A stretch of DNA of 36,356 nucleotides from an uncultured Collinsella sp. (lineage in GTDB: Bacteria > Actinomycetota > Coriobacteriia > Coriobacteriales > Coriobacteriaceae). The notes beneath the pieces were generated by a model. The model was not told the origin of the DNA and ran no database searches. It worked only from the letters and a program-made list of their open reading frames with translations. Positions 1-7,746 of the stretch are shown piece by piece. The stretch is taken from NCBI GenBank assembly GCA_902470805.1, contig CABRHX010000020.1, positions 1 through 36,356 on the forward strand. The letters run 5' to 3'. The first letter of the stretch is position 1; each line of letters opens with the position of its first letter. The translations under genes were made by a program, and so were the position numbers.

Positions 1-79
1 CCTCGTAGACGTTCCTGCCGTCCTCGAGGTAGCCCTCCTGGTCGAAGTGCATGATTTCGATCTTCTCGGTCTCCTTCAT
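1..79 (-). CDS. N-terminus of probable SIS-domain sugar-phosphate enzyme (partial)
   Basis: Only the first 26 codons are inside the window. The ATG at 79-77 is preceded by a good ribosome binding site (AAAGGAG, 6 nt upstream). The peptide begins MKETEKIEIMHFDQEGYLED, which resembles the start of SIS-domain phosphosugar isomerases/deglycases of the FrlB type. This is a resemblance in the N-terminal segment only. The gene lies downstream of two GntR/UTRA regulators on the same strand but behind their terminator, so it probably has its own promoter in 80-312. Regulation of a sugar-phosphate gene by adjacent UTRA regulators is a common arrangement. The presence of a gene is fairly secure; the function is tentative. 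Confidence 0.6.
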   Translation of the reverse strand, partial: MKETEKIEIMHFDQEGYLEDGRNVYE

Positions 80-189
80 TCCCGCTCCTTTCACGAGCAG
101 TTTGAATTGTCGCACGGAATGAACGGGCTTGCCGCCCCGTCGCACCGCTTAACCTTGTGGACATCTTGGCCCCAAGCTCAACAATTCAA

Positions 190-240
190 AGGTTCTTAAT
201 ACCAGTGAACGATTACAGGTTAGCCGTTTTTAATACCGAT
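190..240 (-). promoter_or_regulatory. Candidate GntR operator half-sites
   Basis: TTAATACCA occurs at 196-204 and TTAATACCG at 230-238, 34 bp apart on the same strand. Read on the minus strand these give GGTATTAA, which fits the half-site style of HutC-type GntR operators (palindromes built on TGGTAT). They sit 117-160 bp upstream of the start at 79. The repeat is seen directly; its use by either neighbouring GntR protein is inference. No clear -10/-35 pair was assigned in 80-312. Confidence 0.35.
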
Positions 241-311
241 TTTATGATTTCATCCTCCCCTCTCGGTAGACGGTCAGTTTTTGCCGCTCATCGGTCAAGC
301 GACATATATCC

Positions 312-348
312 GTAAAAACGAGCGCCCCCGCCATGCGCAGGGACGCTC
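312..348 (-). terminator. Rho-independent terminator of the GntR pair
   Basis: On the minus strand GAGCGTCCC pairs with the GGG(G)GCGCTC side (one G-T wobble) and is followed by GTTTTTACG. It begins 6 nt after the stop codon of the GntR gene at 355, separating the regulators from the SIS-type gene. Confidence 0.8.
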
Positions 349-354
349 TAGACG

Positions 355-1068
355 CTAATAGTTGTAGGTATATCCGCCGGCGTCGCCGCGGGTAAAAGAC
401 TTGGCATGCTCGATTGCCTGCCCACTCGAGTCATAGGTCAGGCCTTCCAGCACGAGCGCCAGATCGCCCGGCTCAAGATTGAGCAAACTCGCATCGCGTG
501 CGCCCAGCGCCTCGATATCGAGTTTCTCTACCGACTGATCTGGCTTGCGTCCCAACATATCGTAGGTCTCGAACAGGCTGAAGACCGAAATGTCCACGTC
601 TTCGATGCCCGGAAACAGCAGGCACGGAATCAGTGTCATCTCGATCGATACGGGCTCACCATCGATGCAGTTGAGGCGGCGCACCGAGTAAAGCAGATCG
701 TCCTCGGCGATGCCAAACAAGTCGGCATAATGCGGGCCGGCGTAGCGTTTGGAGCGCGCCAGGATGCGCACCGACGGCGTCGCGCCCGATGCCAGAACCG
801 ACTGGCGGAAGCCGCCCTTGCGTTCGTGCTCGTCAAACCACTTGTGTCCCACAAAGGCGCCTTTGCCCTGCACGCGACGAATCTGGCCACTTTTGACCAG
901 CTCGTCCATGGCGCTTCGGATTGTCAGGCGTGTCGTGCCAAACTCCTCGGCCAGCTCGTTTTCGGACGGAATCATCGAGCCCGTCGGGTAGTCGCCGCGC
1001 TCGATTCGCTCCGCAATGCAGCGGCGAATTTGTTTGTAAACCGGCAAGTCTTCTACTGCATCAGCCAT
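355..1068 (-). CDS. GntR-family transcriptional regulator (HutC/UTRA type)
   Basis: 237 residues. Residues 10-75 form a GntR winged helix (VYKQIRRCIAERIERG, then PSENELAEEFGTTRLTIRSA and a GKGAFV wing). Residues from about 95 form a UTRA effector domain, which in this family binds a sugar phosphate or amino-sugar derivative. The ATG at 1068 follows an AGGTAGGTG-like ribosome site and lies inside the 3' end of the preceding GntR gene (16 bp overlap), suggesting translational coupling. The gene ends directly before a strong terminator. It probably controls the SIS-type gene to its left, whose upstream region carries repeated GGTATTAA motifs. The effector is unknown. Confidence 0.92.
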   Translation of the reverse strand: MADAVEDLPVYKQIRRCIAERIERGDYPTGSMIPSENELAEEFGTTRLTIRSAMDELVKSGQIRRVQGKGAFVGHKWFDEHERKGGFRQSVLASGATPSVRILARSKRYAGPHYADLFGIAEDDLLYSVRRLNCIDGEPVSIEMTLIPCLLFPGIEDVDISVFSLFETYDMLGRKPDQSVEKLDIEALGARDASLLNLEPGDLALVLEGLTYDSSGQAIEHAKSFTRGDAGGYTYNY

Positions 1069-1820
1069 TCGACACCTACCTTCGTCGCAACGCCGTCTGC
1101 CTCGCCGTTATCGGCAAAACGATACTTGGTCGGCAGAATCACGGACTTGCAATACTCGACAAAGCCATCGTTCTCGTCACGCTCGTGCGAAGCCTTGTAA
1201 AACACCGGCGTGCCCTCCTGAGCACCCAGCAACTTGGCCTCGTCGGCGTTCAGACGGCTGATGGAAATATGCTCCTTGCCGTGCGCCACATGGACATTCC
1301 CCTCTTTGAGCAAAACGTCGTAGAGGCTTTCCTGCTCAAAATCGTGATCGGGAAGCGAGGGGCACAAAGACAGATTGACGTGAGCCGTCTCAATCGACGC
1401 CGGGGAACCATTAACCACGCGCACGCGCCGAATGCAGAAGAGCGGCATGCCCAGGTCGATCTGGGCTTTTTGGGCCAGATCGATATCGGCGTACACGACC
1501 TTGGACCAAACCAGGTGTGCGGTCGACTTTGAGCCAACCCTCTCCACCGCCTGCGTATAGTTCCATGTTTCCTGAAAGATATTCAGCGGTTTGGGAGGAC
1601 ACACATAGGTGCCCGAACCGCGGCGGCTTTCCAAAGTTCCGCACGAAATAAGACGCGTGATCGCAGCGCGCAACGCCGTGCGCGACACGCCCAGCTCTTC
1701 ACAGAGCACACGCTCGGCGGGCAGCCGGTCACCACCCTGCAGGTCATAATGTTTGATATACCAAAGAATGCCCTCAAAGGCGCGATCTTTGGGCGGAATC
1801 GCATATGGTTCACTCGACAT
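1053..1820 (-). CDS. GntR-family transcriptional regulator (UTRA type), upstream paralogue
   Basis: 255 residues from the ATG at 1820, chosen because GAGGAG lies 8 nt upstream; a TTG at 1826 would be too close to it. A GntR helix-turn-helix is seen (PAERVLCEELGVSRTALRAA with the wing RRGSGTYVCPP), followed by a UTRA domain. It differs clearly in sequence from the downstream GntR protein, so the pair is not a recent tandem duplication. The two genes overlap by 16 bp and share a terminator, implying one transcript. The two proteins may respond to different ligands or act together on the adjacent sugar-phosphate gene; the sequence does not decide this. Confidence 0.9.
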   Translation of the reverse strand: MSSEPYAIPPKDRAFEGILWYIKHYDLQGGDRLPAERVLCEELGVSRTALRAAITRLISCGTLESRRGSGTYVCPPKPLNIFQETWNYTQAVERVGSKSTAHLVWSKVVYADIDLAQKAQIDLGMPLFCIRRVRVVNGSPASIETAHVNLSLCPSLPDHDFEQESLYDVLLKEGNVHVAHGKEHISISRLNADEAKLLGAQEGTPVFYKASHERDENDGFVEYCKSVILPTKYRFADNGEADGVATKVGVEWLMQ

Positions 1821-1855
1821 GGGCAAGGCTCCTCAACCGCTTGATGCTGCGGGCA

Positions 1856-2347
1856 TCATTGCTCCGGACGCCCCATGGCGTCGAAGGCTTCTTTGATCTG
1901 CTCCGCAACGTTCCGATACGATCGATATAGGCCGGAGTCTCGCTTGACTTCGCCCGCGGTCACCGGAATCTCAAGCTTCGAAATCTCATCCTCGCCGGTT
2001 TGCACGGCAACGATGACACCCATACCAAGGCACATATTACGCTTGGCAGCGTTGTTTTTGGTAGCCTGAGCTGGATTAATCAAAATCTGCTGAGCTAGTT
2101 CGCGCTTGCTAACCTCCGGCACATCCTCGGGATTTCCGGTCTCGACAATCTCGCACTGCAGCACGTCCACATAGTCAAAAATCTTAGGCTCTGCACCACG
2201 CTGATGCACGGCCCACTTGCGGCGCGTGGCATCCTGGTAGATAGCCGGCAAAAATGTAAACCGCGGCGGGTCCAAAATCGTATCCGTGATGGTAAACACA
2301 TCGGGATCAAAGGCATCCTGCGGGTTTTTCTTCTTGAACAGCCCCAT
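1856..2347 (-). CDS. Unknown 163-residue protein (MGLFKKK...)
   Basis: Start chosen at the ATG at 2347, which has GGAGG 5-7 nt upstream; an ATG 11 codons earlier lacks a site. The protein begins MGLFKKKNPQDAFDPD, a basic amphipathic N-terminus without a membrane segment or signal peptide. It is acidic and soluble, with no motif I recognise. A central stretch (NPAQATKNNAAKRNMCLGMG) and a C-terminal helical part (SGLYRSYRNVAEQIKEAF) are visible. It precedes the GntR pair by 35 bp on the same strand and could be co-transcribed with it. I cannot assign a function. Confidence 0.75.
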   Translation of the reverse strand: MGLFKKKNPQDAFDPDVFTITDTILDPPRFTFLPAIYQDATRRKWAVHQRGAEPKIFDYVDVLQCEIVETGNPEDVPEVSKRELAQQILINPAQATKNNAAKRNMCLGMGVIVAVQTGEDEISKLEIPVTAGEVKRDSGLYRSYRNVAEQIKEAFDAMGRPEQ

Positions 2348-2468
2348 ATCAGCCTCCCGTACTAGCATTAAACAACTCAAGCTGAATATAGCACCAATTT
2401 CAAGCCGCTGCCTTACCCTATCGGTGCGCGGCGTCTATGGCTCGCCCAGCGGAAGAGTTAACGGACGA

Positions 2469-2541
2469 GGGCCGGGCTGCCTGCCTTGTTTTGAGAAGTG
2501 GGCTCCGCGAACTTCTCAAAACAAGGCAGGCAGCCCGGCCC
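2469..2541. repeat. Perfect 31-bp inverted repeat with 11-nt loop
   Basis: Arms 2469-2499 and 2511-2541 are perfect complements. The outer part is GC-rich (GGGCCGGGCTGCCTGCC) and the inner part AT-rich (TTGTTTTGAGAAGT). The loop is GGGCTCCGCGA. It lies 54 bp beyond the stop codon of the LacI gene and has no T-tract, so it is not an ordinary terminator. The arm layout and the GCTCCGC in the loop resemble the elements at 4849-4983 and 29181-29305, but the 69-nt core of those is absent. The rest of 2381-2595 shows no gene. Confidence 0.9.
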
Positions 2542-2595
2542 CGCCGGCAAATAGTGGACACTCCGCATGCAATCTATGCAACCAAACAAGTACGC

Positions 2596-3624
2596 TTAGC
2601 TACATTCGGTAAGTTCGAGCACGCTGCCCTTAACGATAAGCGCCGGCTCCAGGACGACCTCTTCGGCACGTCTACCGCCCCTACCGGCAAGACGCTTGGA
2701 CATGCAGCCAAAAGCATGCTCCGCGAGGATACCTGGATCCTGCTCAATCGCGGTCAGCGCCGGCTCAAAGAGAACGTCGGCGGCCGAGTTGTCGTAACTC
2801 ACCACCGAAATGTCGCCCGGAATGCTCTTCCCCATCTCGTGTAAGCGCTTGAGCAGACCAAGGGCAATGTTGTCCGAACTTGCGAACACAGCGGTGGCAT
2901 CAGTTGCGAGCACCGCCTCCGAGGCCTCGTAGGCACTCGGAATGTAGTACTCGCTCTCAAACTCCAAACGTGCGTCGATAGGCAGGCCAACCTCGCGCAG
3001 CGCGCGCTCATAGCCGGCAAGTCGCTTACGCCCCGTATTGGAACGGCGCGCGTTAACCAAGCAGGCAATGCGACGGTGGCCTTGCTCGATCAGATAGCGG
3101 GTGGCCATGTAGCCGCCCATCTCGTGGTCGAACATCACCTTGTCGCACTCGAGGCCCTCAATGGCGCGGTCGACCATCACGGCAGGAATGGGCAGATGGC
3201 TCACTTCCTCGCGCAGGGCGCGATCGTCGGAGAACTCGTCACCCACTACCAGAAAGACGCCGTCGACGCCGCGCGTCACCAGCTGGCGCAGCAGTTCCAA
3301 ATCGTCATCGGCGCTTCCGCCCGAGCTGGTAATAAAGAGCGCGTAACCGTCCTCGCGGCAGCGCTTTTCCAAGCTGCCGGCAAGCGAGGCAAAAAAGCGA
3401 CTCTCGATATTGGGAACGATAAGGCCCAGTGTGCGCGACTCGCGCATGACCAGGCTGCGCGCGATCTGGTTAGGAACATAGTGGTTGCGCGCCGCAACCT
3501 CCTTGATGAGCTTGCGGTTTTCTTCCGAGATGCGACAGGGCCGATTATTGAGAACAAGCGAGACCGACGAAGGGGAAAGCCCCACCTCCTGGGCGATCTG
3601 CTTGAGGGTGACTTTGTTGGCCAT
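2596..3624 (-). CDS. LacI-family transcriptional regulator
   Basis: 342 residues from the ATG at 3624, which follows GGAAGGAG at 4 nt; longer readings upstream have no such site. The N-terminus is a typical LacI DNA-binding head (KVTLKQIAQEVGLSPSSVSLVLNNRP) with the hinge helix near residue 50 (NQIARSLVMRESRTLGLIVPN). The rest is a periplasmic-binding-like effector domain for sugars (IPAVMVDRAI, DHEMGGYMATRYLIEQGHRRIA, AVFASSDNIALGLLKRLHE, SVVSYDN). It is divergent from murB. The palindrome CAATCGATTG in the shared intergenic region has the central CG of LacI-type operators, so autoregulation is plausible. The sugar sensed is not evident. Confidence 0.93.
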   Translation of the reverse strand: MANKVTLKQIAQEVGLSPSSVSLVLNNRPCRISEENRKLIKEVAARNHYVPNQIARSLVMRESRTLGLIVPNIESRFFASLAGSLEKRCREDGYALFITSSGGSADDDLELLRQLVTRGVDGVFLVVGDEFSDDRALREEVSHLPIPAVMVDRAIEGLECDKVMFDHEMGGYMATRYLIEQGHRRIACLVNARRSNTGRKRLAGYERALREVGLPIDARLEFESEYYIPSAYEASEAVLATDATAVFASSDNIALGLLKRLHEMGKSIPGDISVVSYDNSAADVLFEPALTAIEQDPGILAEHAFGCMSKRLAGRGGRRAEEVVLEPALIVKGSVLELTECS

Positions 3625-3659
3625 CTCGCTCCTTCCGGGTTTACGCGCAATCTCTTGAA

Positions 3660-3665
3660 AGTATA
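3660..3665 (-). promoter_or_regulatory. Candidate -10 box of the LacI gene
   Basis: TATACT on the minus strand, 36 nt upstream of the ATG. No convincing -35 box at 16-18 bp was found, so the assignment rests on one box. Confidence 0.35.
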
Positions 3666-3763
3666 GCGACTGCCCATCTACCTCGGTGATAAACACTTTA
3701 CCAATCCGGTGGACGGCTGTTTTATCGCCGTCAGCGCACCAAATCCGTCCAGGTGGGGTATAT

Positions 3764-3777
3764 TGCAATCGATTGAT
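3764..3777. promoter_or_regulatory. Candidate LacI-type operator
   Basis: CAATCGATTG (3766-3775) is a perfect 10-bp palindrome with a central CG, the hallmark of many LacI-family operators. It sits just downstream of a TATATT (3759-3764) that could be the murB -10 box, and 140 bp upstream of the divergent LacI start. Confidence 0.45.
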
Positions 3778-3807
3778 GACAACAACCACCAAAAGGCGGA
3801 TATTCGT

Positions 3808-4770
3808 ATGCACGAGAACGACTTTTTTAACGAGGACCTGCTTTGCGCGCTCGCCGGCGTTGCCGGCGAGGACAACGTACTCATGAGCGAGCCCATGCGC
3901 GAGCACACCACGTTTAAGATCGGCGGCCCGGCCGATGTCTTTGTCACGCCCGACACCGAGCAGGGCCTCGTCGCCACGCTCGATACCTGTTATCGCTGCG
4001 ATCTACCGCTCACCATCGTAGGCAACGGCTCCGACTTGCTCGTTGGCGACAAGGGCATCCGTGGCGTCGTCGTGGCGCTGGGCAAAGGTCTCTCCGACAT
4101 CACCGTCGATGGCATGCGCGTCACGGCGGCAGCTGGCGCCTTGCTTTCCGATGTCGCCGCGGCTGCCGCCGAAGCCTGCCTCACCGGCATGGAGCCCATC
4201 TCGGGCATCCCCGGATCGGTCGGCGGCGCCTGCTACATGAACGCCGGCGCCTACGGTGCCTGCATGGCCGATGTACTGGAATCTGTACGCGTCTACAAGC
4301 CCGCTCGCATGCTCGACGACGGCACCCGCGGTAGCGGCAGCATCATCGAGTTCGATGTCGACGAGCTCAATCTGGGCTATCGTAAGAGCCGCATCGCCGA
4401 CGACGGCTTCATCGTGCTTTCGGCCACCTTCAATCTCGCCCCGGGCAACGCCGCGATGATCAAGGCCGACATGGACGACTACCGTCAGCGCCGCGAGGAC
4501 AAGCAGCCGCTCGACATGCCGAGCGCCGGCTCCACCTTCAAGCGCCCCGAGGGCCACTTTGCCGGCAAGCTCATCATGGACGCCGGCCTGCGCGGCCACG
4601 CCGTCGGCGGCGCCCAGGTGAGCGAAAAACACTGCGGCTTCATCGTCAACGCCGGCCACGCCACCGCAGCCGACGTCGACGAACTCATCCGCGACATCCA
4701 AGCAACCGTCAAAGACCAATTCGGCGTAGACCTAGAACCCGAAGTCCACCGAGTAGGCGAATTCCTATAA
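3808..4770 (+). CDS. murB: UDP-N-acetylenolpyruvoylglucosamine reductase MurB
   Basis: Catalyses the NADPH-dependent, FAD-bound reduction of UDP-GlcNAc-enolpyruvate to UDP-MurNAc, the second committed step of peptidoglycan precursor synthesis, in the cytoplasm. 320 residues from the ATG at 3808, which follows AAAAGGCGG; frame-compatible starts further upstream lie in the LacI promoter. FAD-binding motifs are GNGSDLLV (72-79) and GIPGSVGGACYMNAGAYG (123-140). YRKSR (181-185) and SAGSTFKRP around Ser232 supply the catalytic serine region, and a C-terminal LEPEVHRVG carries the catalytic glutamate. Length and motifs fit the shorter MurB class. It is a single-gene unit with its own terminator 6 nt after the stop codon. 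Confidence 0.97.
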   Translation: MHENDFFNEDLLCALAGVAGEDNVLMSEPMREHTTFKIGGPADVFVTPDTEQGLVATLDTCYRCDLPLTIVGNGSDLLVGDKGIRGVVVALGKGLSDITVDGMRVTAAAGALLSDVAAAAAEACLTGMEPISGIPGSVGGACYMNAGAYGACMADVLESVRVYKPARMLDDGTRGSGSIIEFDVDELNLGYRKSRIADDGFIVLSATFNLAPGNAAMIKADMDDYRQRREDKQPLDMPSAGSTFKRPEGHFAGKLIMDAGLRGHAVGGAQVSEKHCGFIVNAGHATAADVDELIRDIQATVKDQFGVDLEPEVHRVGEFL

Positions 4771-4775
4771 AAAAG

Positions 4776-4805
4776 AAGGCCCCGAAAGGGGCCTTCACTT
4801 TCTTT
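4776..4805 (+). terminator. Rho-independent terminator of murB
   Basis: AAGGCCCC-GAAA-GGGGCCTT, a perfect 8-bp stem with a GAAA tetraloop, followed by CACTTTCTTT. Confidence 0.92.
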
Positions 4806-4848
4806 AATACAGACAACCAGTCCGGTGAGTCGCACTCAGAACCCGAGA

Positions 4849-4983
4849 GGGCCGCGTGCCCGCCCGCAATATATTTGATTGATCGCGAGTTCCGCACGAG
4901 CCGGAGAGCACTTAATGTGCTCTCCGTGCGAGCAGGACTGCCCGAGCAGGCAATCAAATATATTGCGGGCGGGCACGCGGCCC
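4849..4983 (+). repeat. Hairpin element, complete copy A (33-bp perfect arms, 69-nt core)
   Basis: Arms 4849-4881 and 4951-4983 are perfect 33-bp complements, GC-rich outside (GGGCCGCGTGCCCGCCCG) and AT-rich inside (CAATATATTTGATTG). The 69-nt core (4882-4950) starts ATCGCGAGTTCCGCACG and ends AGGACTGCCCGAGCAGG. In its middle GGAGAG-CACTTAATGTG-CTCTCC forms a hairpin, flanked by CGCAC/GTGCG pairing. The core matches that of the copy at 29181-29305, while the arms of the two copies are unrelated. It lies between convergent murB and the wall hydrolase gene, 8 nt after the latter's stop codon. There is no T-tract on either strand and no coding potential. Orientation is given by the core. Confidence 0.92.
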
Positions 4984-4991
4984 AGTCGACT

Positions 4992-6197
4992 TTACGACAG
5001 CGCAATACCGCCAAGCCAGCCCCAGCGCACGCCAGAGCCAGTGCCGTAGAACCCAATGAACGAATCAAGCGACCTCGACGTGATGGCGCCCTCGTTACTC
5101 ATAACGATGCCGCCGCCAACGTAGATGCCCACGTGGCCATAAATCAGGCCCGGCATGCCGGTACCGCTATGCGATGAGTCGGCAACAATCATGCCCACCT
5201 GCAGCGCCGAGCGATCGGAGCTATAGCACCATGCGTTAAACATGTCGCACGCGTTACCACCAAAGTAACCAACGCCGGCGTTGCGGAAGACGTTGGTGAC
5301 CCACGCCGCGCACCAGTTCTGGCCAGGCGAGGGCGTGGAGTAGCACGCGTTGACGACGGCTTGCTGCTTGCCCGAGCCGGCATTCTGTTGCGGAGTTCCG
5401 GGCGCATACGAACCGCCACCCGAGCTTGAACCACCCGAGTAGGAATTGTTCTTGTTTGCGGCAGCCGCGGCAGCGGCAGCCTTCTTGGCAGCCTCCTCGG
5501 CCTGAGCAGCAGCAAGAATCTCGGAATCGCGCTGGGCCATGAGCTCCTTGACATCGTCGGAGAGGCCGTTCAGAACCGTCTGGACCTCCTGCTGCTTGGC
5601 CTGCATGTCCCGCATCTGAGCAGTCTGCTGGTCCTTGAGCTTCTCCAAGTCGGCTTTTTGCGACTCGAGCTCGGACTTCTGTGTATCGAGCTCTTGCTGG
5701 ATGGTCTGGATGTCCTCGATGGCGTCACGGTCGCTCTTGTTGATCTTCTCAACATAGTGCGCATTGGCGACGAGCTCCTCAAACGAACCCGAGGCGAGCA
5801 GCAGCGACAGGACGTTGGTGCCGCCCGACTTATAGCTGGCGGAAACGCGATCGGAAAGATCGTCGCGCTTCTTTTTGAGCTCGGCCTTCTTTTCGTCAAT
5901 CTGCGCCTGCGTGCTGTCAATCTGGCCCTGTACGCCCTCGATATCGTTGAGGGTCTGGGCGTTCTTGTTGGCCAGCGCCGCGTATTCATTTGCGATGCTG
6001 TCGAGCTGGGCCTGGACCTCGTCAAGCTGAGCCTGGGCCGCATTGAGCTTGTCGGTGGTTTCCTTGGTGGCCTCCGCAGCATGGGCGCGAGCGGGCAGAC
6101 CAAAAAGAACGGCTGCAGAAGCTGCGCCGAACAGGGCCTTGAGGGCAGTGCGACGCGAAAGCTCCTGGGAAAGGATGGAATCGCTGTTTGGTGACAT
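4992..6197 (-). CDS. Secreted coiled-coil NlpC/P60-like (or CHAP) cell-wall hydrolase
   Basis: 401 residues. The export signal SRRTALKALFGAASAAVLFG (14-33) has a twin-arginine look and a probable cleavage site after AHA-40. Residues 45-225 are a long coiled coil of the PcsB/RipA type, usually regulatory and contacted by FtsEX-like partners. An Ala-rich stretch and a Ser/Gly linker follow (about 226-275). The C-terminal 120 residues are a papain-like peptidase: Cys296 in NWCAAWVTNVF and His355 in YGHVGIYV. The family cleaves stem peptides of peptidoglycan during division or daughter-cell separation. GGAG lies 5 nt before the ATG. Whether the catalytic domain is better called NlpC/P60 or CHAP cannot be settled by eye. 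Confidence 0.9.
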   Translation of the reverse strand: MSPNSDSILSQELSRRTALKALFGAASAAVLFGLPARAHAAEATKETTDKLNAAQAQLDEVQAQLDSIANEYAALANKNAQTLNDIEGVQGQIDSTQAQIDEKKAELKKKRDDLSDRVSASYKSGGTNVLSLLLASGSFEELVANAHYVEKINKSDRDAIEDIQTIQQELDTQKSELESQKADLEKLKDQQTAQMRDMQAKQQEVQTVLNGLSDDVKELMAQRDSEILAAAQAEEAAKKAAAAAAAANKNNSYSGGSSSGGGSYAPGTPQQNAGSGKQQAVVNACYSTPSPGQNWCAAWVTNVFRNAGVGYFGGNACDMFNAWCYSSDRSALQVGMIVADSSHSGTGMPGLIYGHVGIYVGGGIVMSNEGAITSRSLDSFIGFYGTGSGVRWGWLGGIALS

Positions 6198-6399
6198 ATC
6201 TACTCCGTTACATGTTTATTTATATGTCGCTCAACTCATACATATTAGCGTACATCCGGCGCATCCCAACGATTTCCACGAACGGCAGCAAACCGTATGG
6301 TCGGCGGCTCGTATGCAAACGTCAAGGTCGAGGGTATGCCCACGCCAAACATTTCCATGAGTACGTTAGCATGTTCATCTGCTTTTCCTGCCCTGCACG

Positions 6400-6427
6400 T
6401 TTTGAGTGCCCCTGCCTGCGCTATACT
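6400..6427 (+). promoter_or_regulatory. Candidate galE promoter
   Basis: TATACT at 6422-6427 makes a good -10 box, 38 nt upstream of the galE ATG. The best -35 match is the weak TTTTGA at 6400-6405 (16-bp spacing). The remainder of the 267-bp divergent region (6198-6399) shows no recognised riboswitch or ORF with a ribosome site. Confidence 0.45.
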
Positions 6428-6464
6428 CCCCTGAAGAAGTGTTCCTGATTCGATAGGAGACTAC

Positions 6465-7526
6465 ATGTCCAAAGCACTCGACCCCAAAGACACCTGCGTC
6501 CTCGTAACCGGTGGCGCCGGCTTTATCGGCTCGCACACCGTCGTTCAGCTGCTCGAGGGCGGCTACCAGGTCGTCATCGTCGATGACCTTTCCAACTCCA
6601 GCGCCGTCGCCGTCGACCGCGTCAAGACCATCGTGGGCGAAGAGGCTGCCAAGAACCTCACCTTCTACGAGGCCAACGTGCTCGACCGCGAGGCCATGAA
6701 CAAGATCTTCGACACCCATCAGATCGACCGCGTCATCCACTTCGCCGGCTTTAAGGCCGTCGGCGAGTCGGTGAGCAAGCCCGTCGAGTACTACCACAAC
6801 AACATCGAGAACACCCTGGTGCTCATCGACGTCATGCGCAACCATGGCTGCAAGTCCATCATCTTCTCGAGCTCCTCGACCGTCTACGGCGACCCGGACA
6901 ACCCGCCCGTCACTGAGGAAGACCCCAAGAAGCCCGCAACCAACCCCTATGGCTGGACCAAGTGGATGATCGAGCAGATCCTTATGGACGTTCACACCGC
7001 CGACCCCGAGTGGGACGTTGTGCTGCTCCGTTATTTCAATCCCATCGGCGCTCATCCGTCGGGCCTGATCGGCGAGGATCCCAAGGGCATCCCCAACAAC
7101 CTGGTGCCCTATGTCGCGCAGGTTGCCGTGGGCAAGCTCGAGGCCGTTCAGGTCTTTGGCAACGACTACCCCACACCCGACGGCACCGGTGTGCGCGACT
7201 ACATCCACGTGTGCGATCTGGCCTCGGGCCACGTTGCCGCCCTTAACTGGATGAACGGCAAGACCGGCGTCGAGATCTTTAACCTGGGCGCCGGCACCGG
7301 TACCTCGGTACTCGAGGTCGTCGCCGCCTTCTCCAAGGCCTGCGGCAAGGAGCTGCCCTACGTGATCCGCGAGCGCCGCGCCGGCGACATCGCTGCCAAC
7401 TGGTGCGATGCCTCCAAGGCCGAGCGCATGATGGGCTGGAAGGCTCAGTACGACATCGCGGATATGTGCCGCGATAGCTGGAACTGGCAGAGCCACAACC
7501 CCAACGGCTTCGCCGACGCCGAGTAG
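6465..7526 (+). CDS. galE: UDP-glucose 4-epimerase GalE
   Basis: 353 residues. Interconverts UDP-glucose and UDP-galactose (Leloir pathway, and supply of galactose for surface glycans) with tightly bound NAD. The Rossmann motif VTGGAGFIGSH is at residues 14-24. The catalytic serine lies in SSSSTVYGD, and the Tyr152-x3-Lys156 pair is in NPYGWTKWM. RYFNPIGAHPSG and the C-terminal GWKAQYD are typical of bacterial GalE. The ATG follows AGGAG at 7 nt. It is a single gene with its own promoter and terminator; no galK or galT is in the window. Confidence 0.97.
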   Translation: MSKALDPKDTCVLVTGGAGFIGSHTVVQLLEGGYQVVIVDDLSNSSAVAVDRVKTIVGEEAAKNLTFYEANVLDREAMNKIFDTHQIDRVIHFAGFKAVGESVSKPVEYYHNNIENTLVLIDVMRNHGCKSIIFSSSSTVYGDPDNPPVTEEDPKKPATNPYGWTKWMIEQILMDVHTADPEWDVVLLRYFNPIGAHPSGLIGEDPKGIPNNLVPYVAQVAVGKLEAVQVFGNDYPTPDGTGVRDYIHVCDLASGHVAALNWMNGKTGVEIFNLGAGTGTSVLEVVAAFSKACGKELPYVIRERRAGDIAANWCDASKAERMMGWKAQYDIADMCRDSWNWQSHNPNGFADAE

Positions 7527-7548
7527 CAAAAACCTACATACCGCTCTT

Positions 7549-7582
7549 GCCCCGATCTCACGATGTGAGGTCGGGGCTTTTT
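7549..7582 (+). terminator. Rho-independent terminator of galE
   Basis: GCCCCGATCTCAC / GTGAGGTCGGGGC, a 13-bp stem with one wobble pair and loop GAT, followed by TTTTT. Confidence 0.92.
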
Positions 7583-7636
7583 CATGGCATGTAACCATTC
7601 GCCGAAAATCGACCAACTTTTTTATCTTGCCTGTAC

Positions 7637-7661
7637 ATGTTTAAACAACATGTTTTACAAT
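7637..7661 (+). promoter_or_regulatory. malQ promoter region with TreR-like operator
   Basis: GTTTAAACAA at 7639-7648 is the reverse complement of the TTGTTTAAAC seen twice in the regulator/PTS intergenic region (17469, 17591). TACAAT at 7656-7661 is a good -10 box. The -35 position holds only GTACAT, so the operator overlaps a weak core promoter. This suggests control of malQ by the GntR protein encoded at 16695-17414. Confidence 0.5.
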
Positions 7662-7746
7662 AGGCATATCGAATCAGAACATCGGAGGCGGACTGCACAC
7701 CCATCGGCAGGCCGACCCCACAACAAGAAGGTTGGTGAGCGCATTC

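Noticed and set aside
4849..4983. Hairpin element as an ordinary bidirectional terminator
   Set aside because: No T-tract on either strand, a structured 69-nt core instead of a short loop, and murB already has its own terminator at 4776.
6198..6464. Possible c-di-AMP riboswitch before the wall hydrolase gene
   Set aside because: Such hydrolases are often controlled this way in Actinobacteria, but I could not match the conserved blocks of that riboswitch on either strand.
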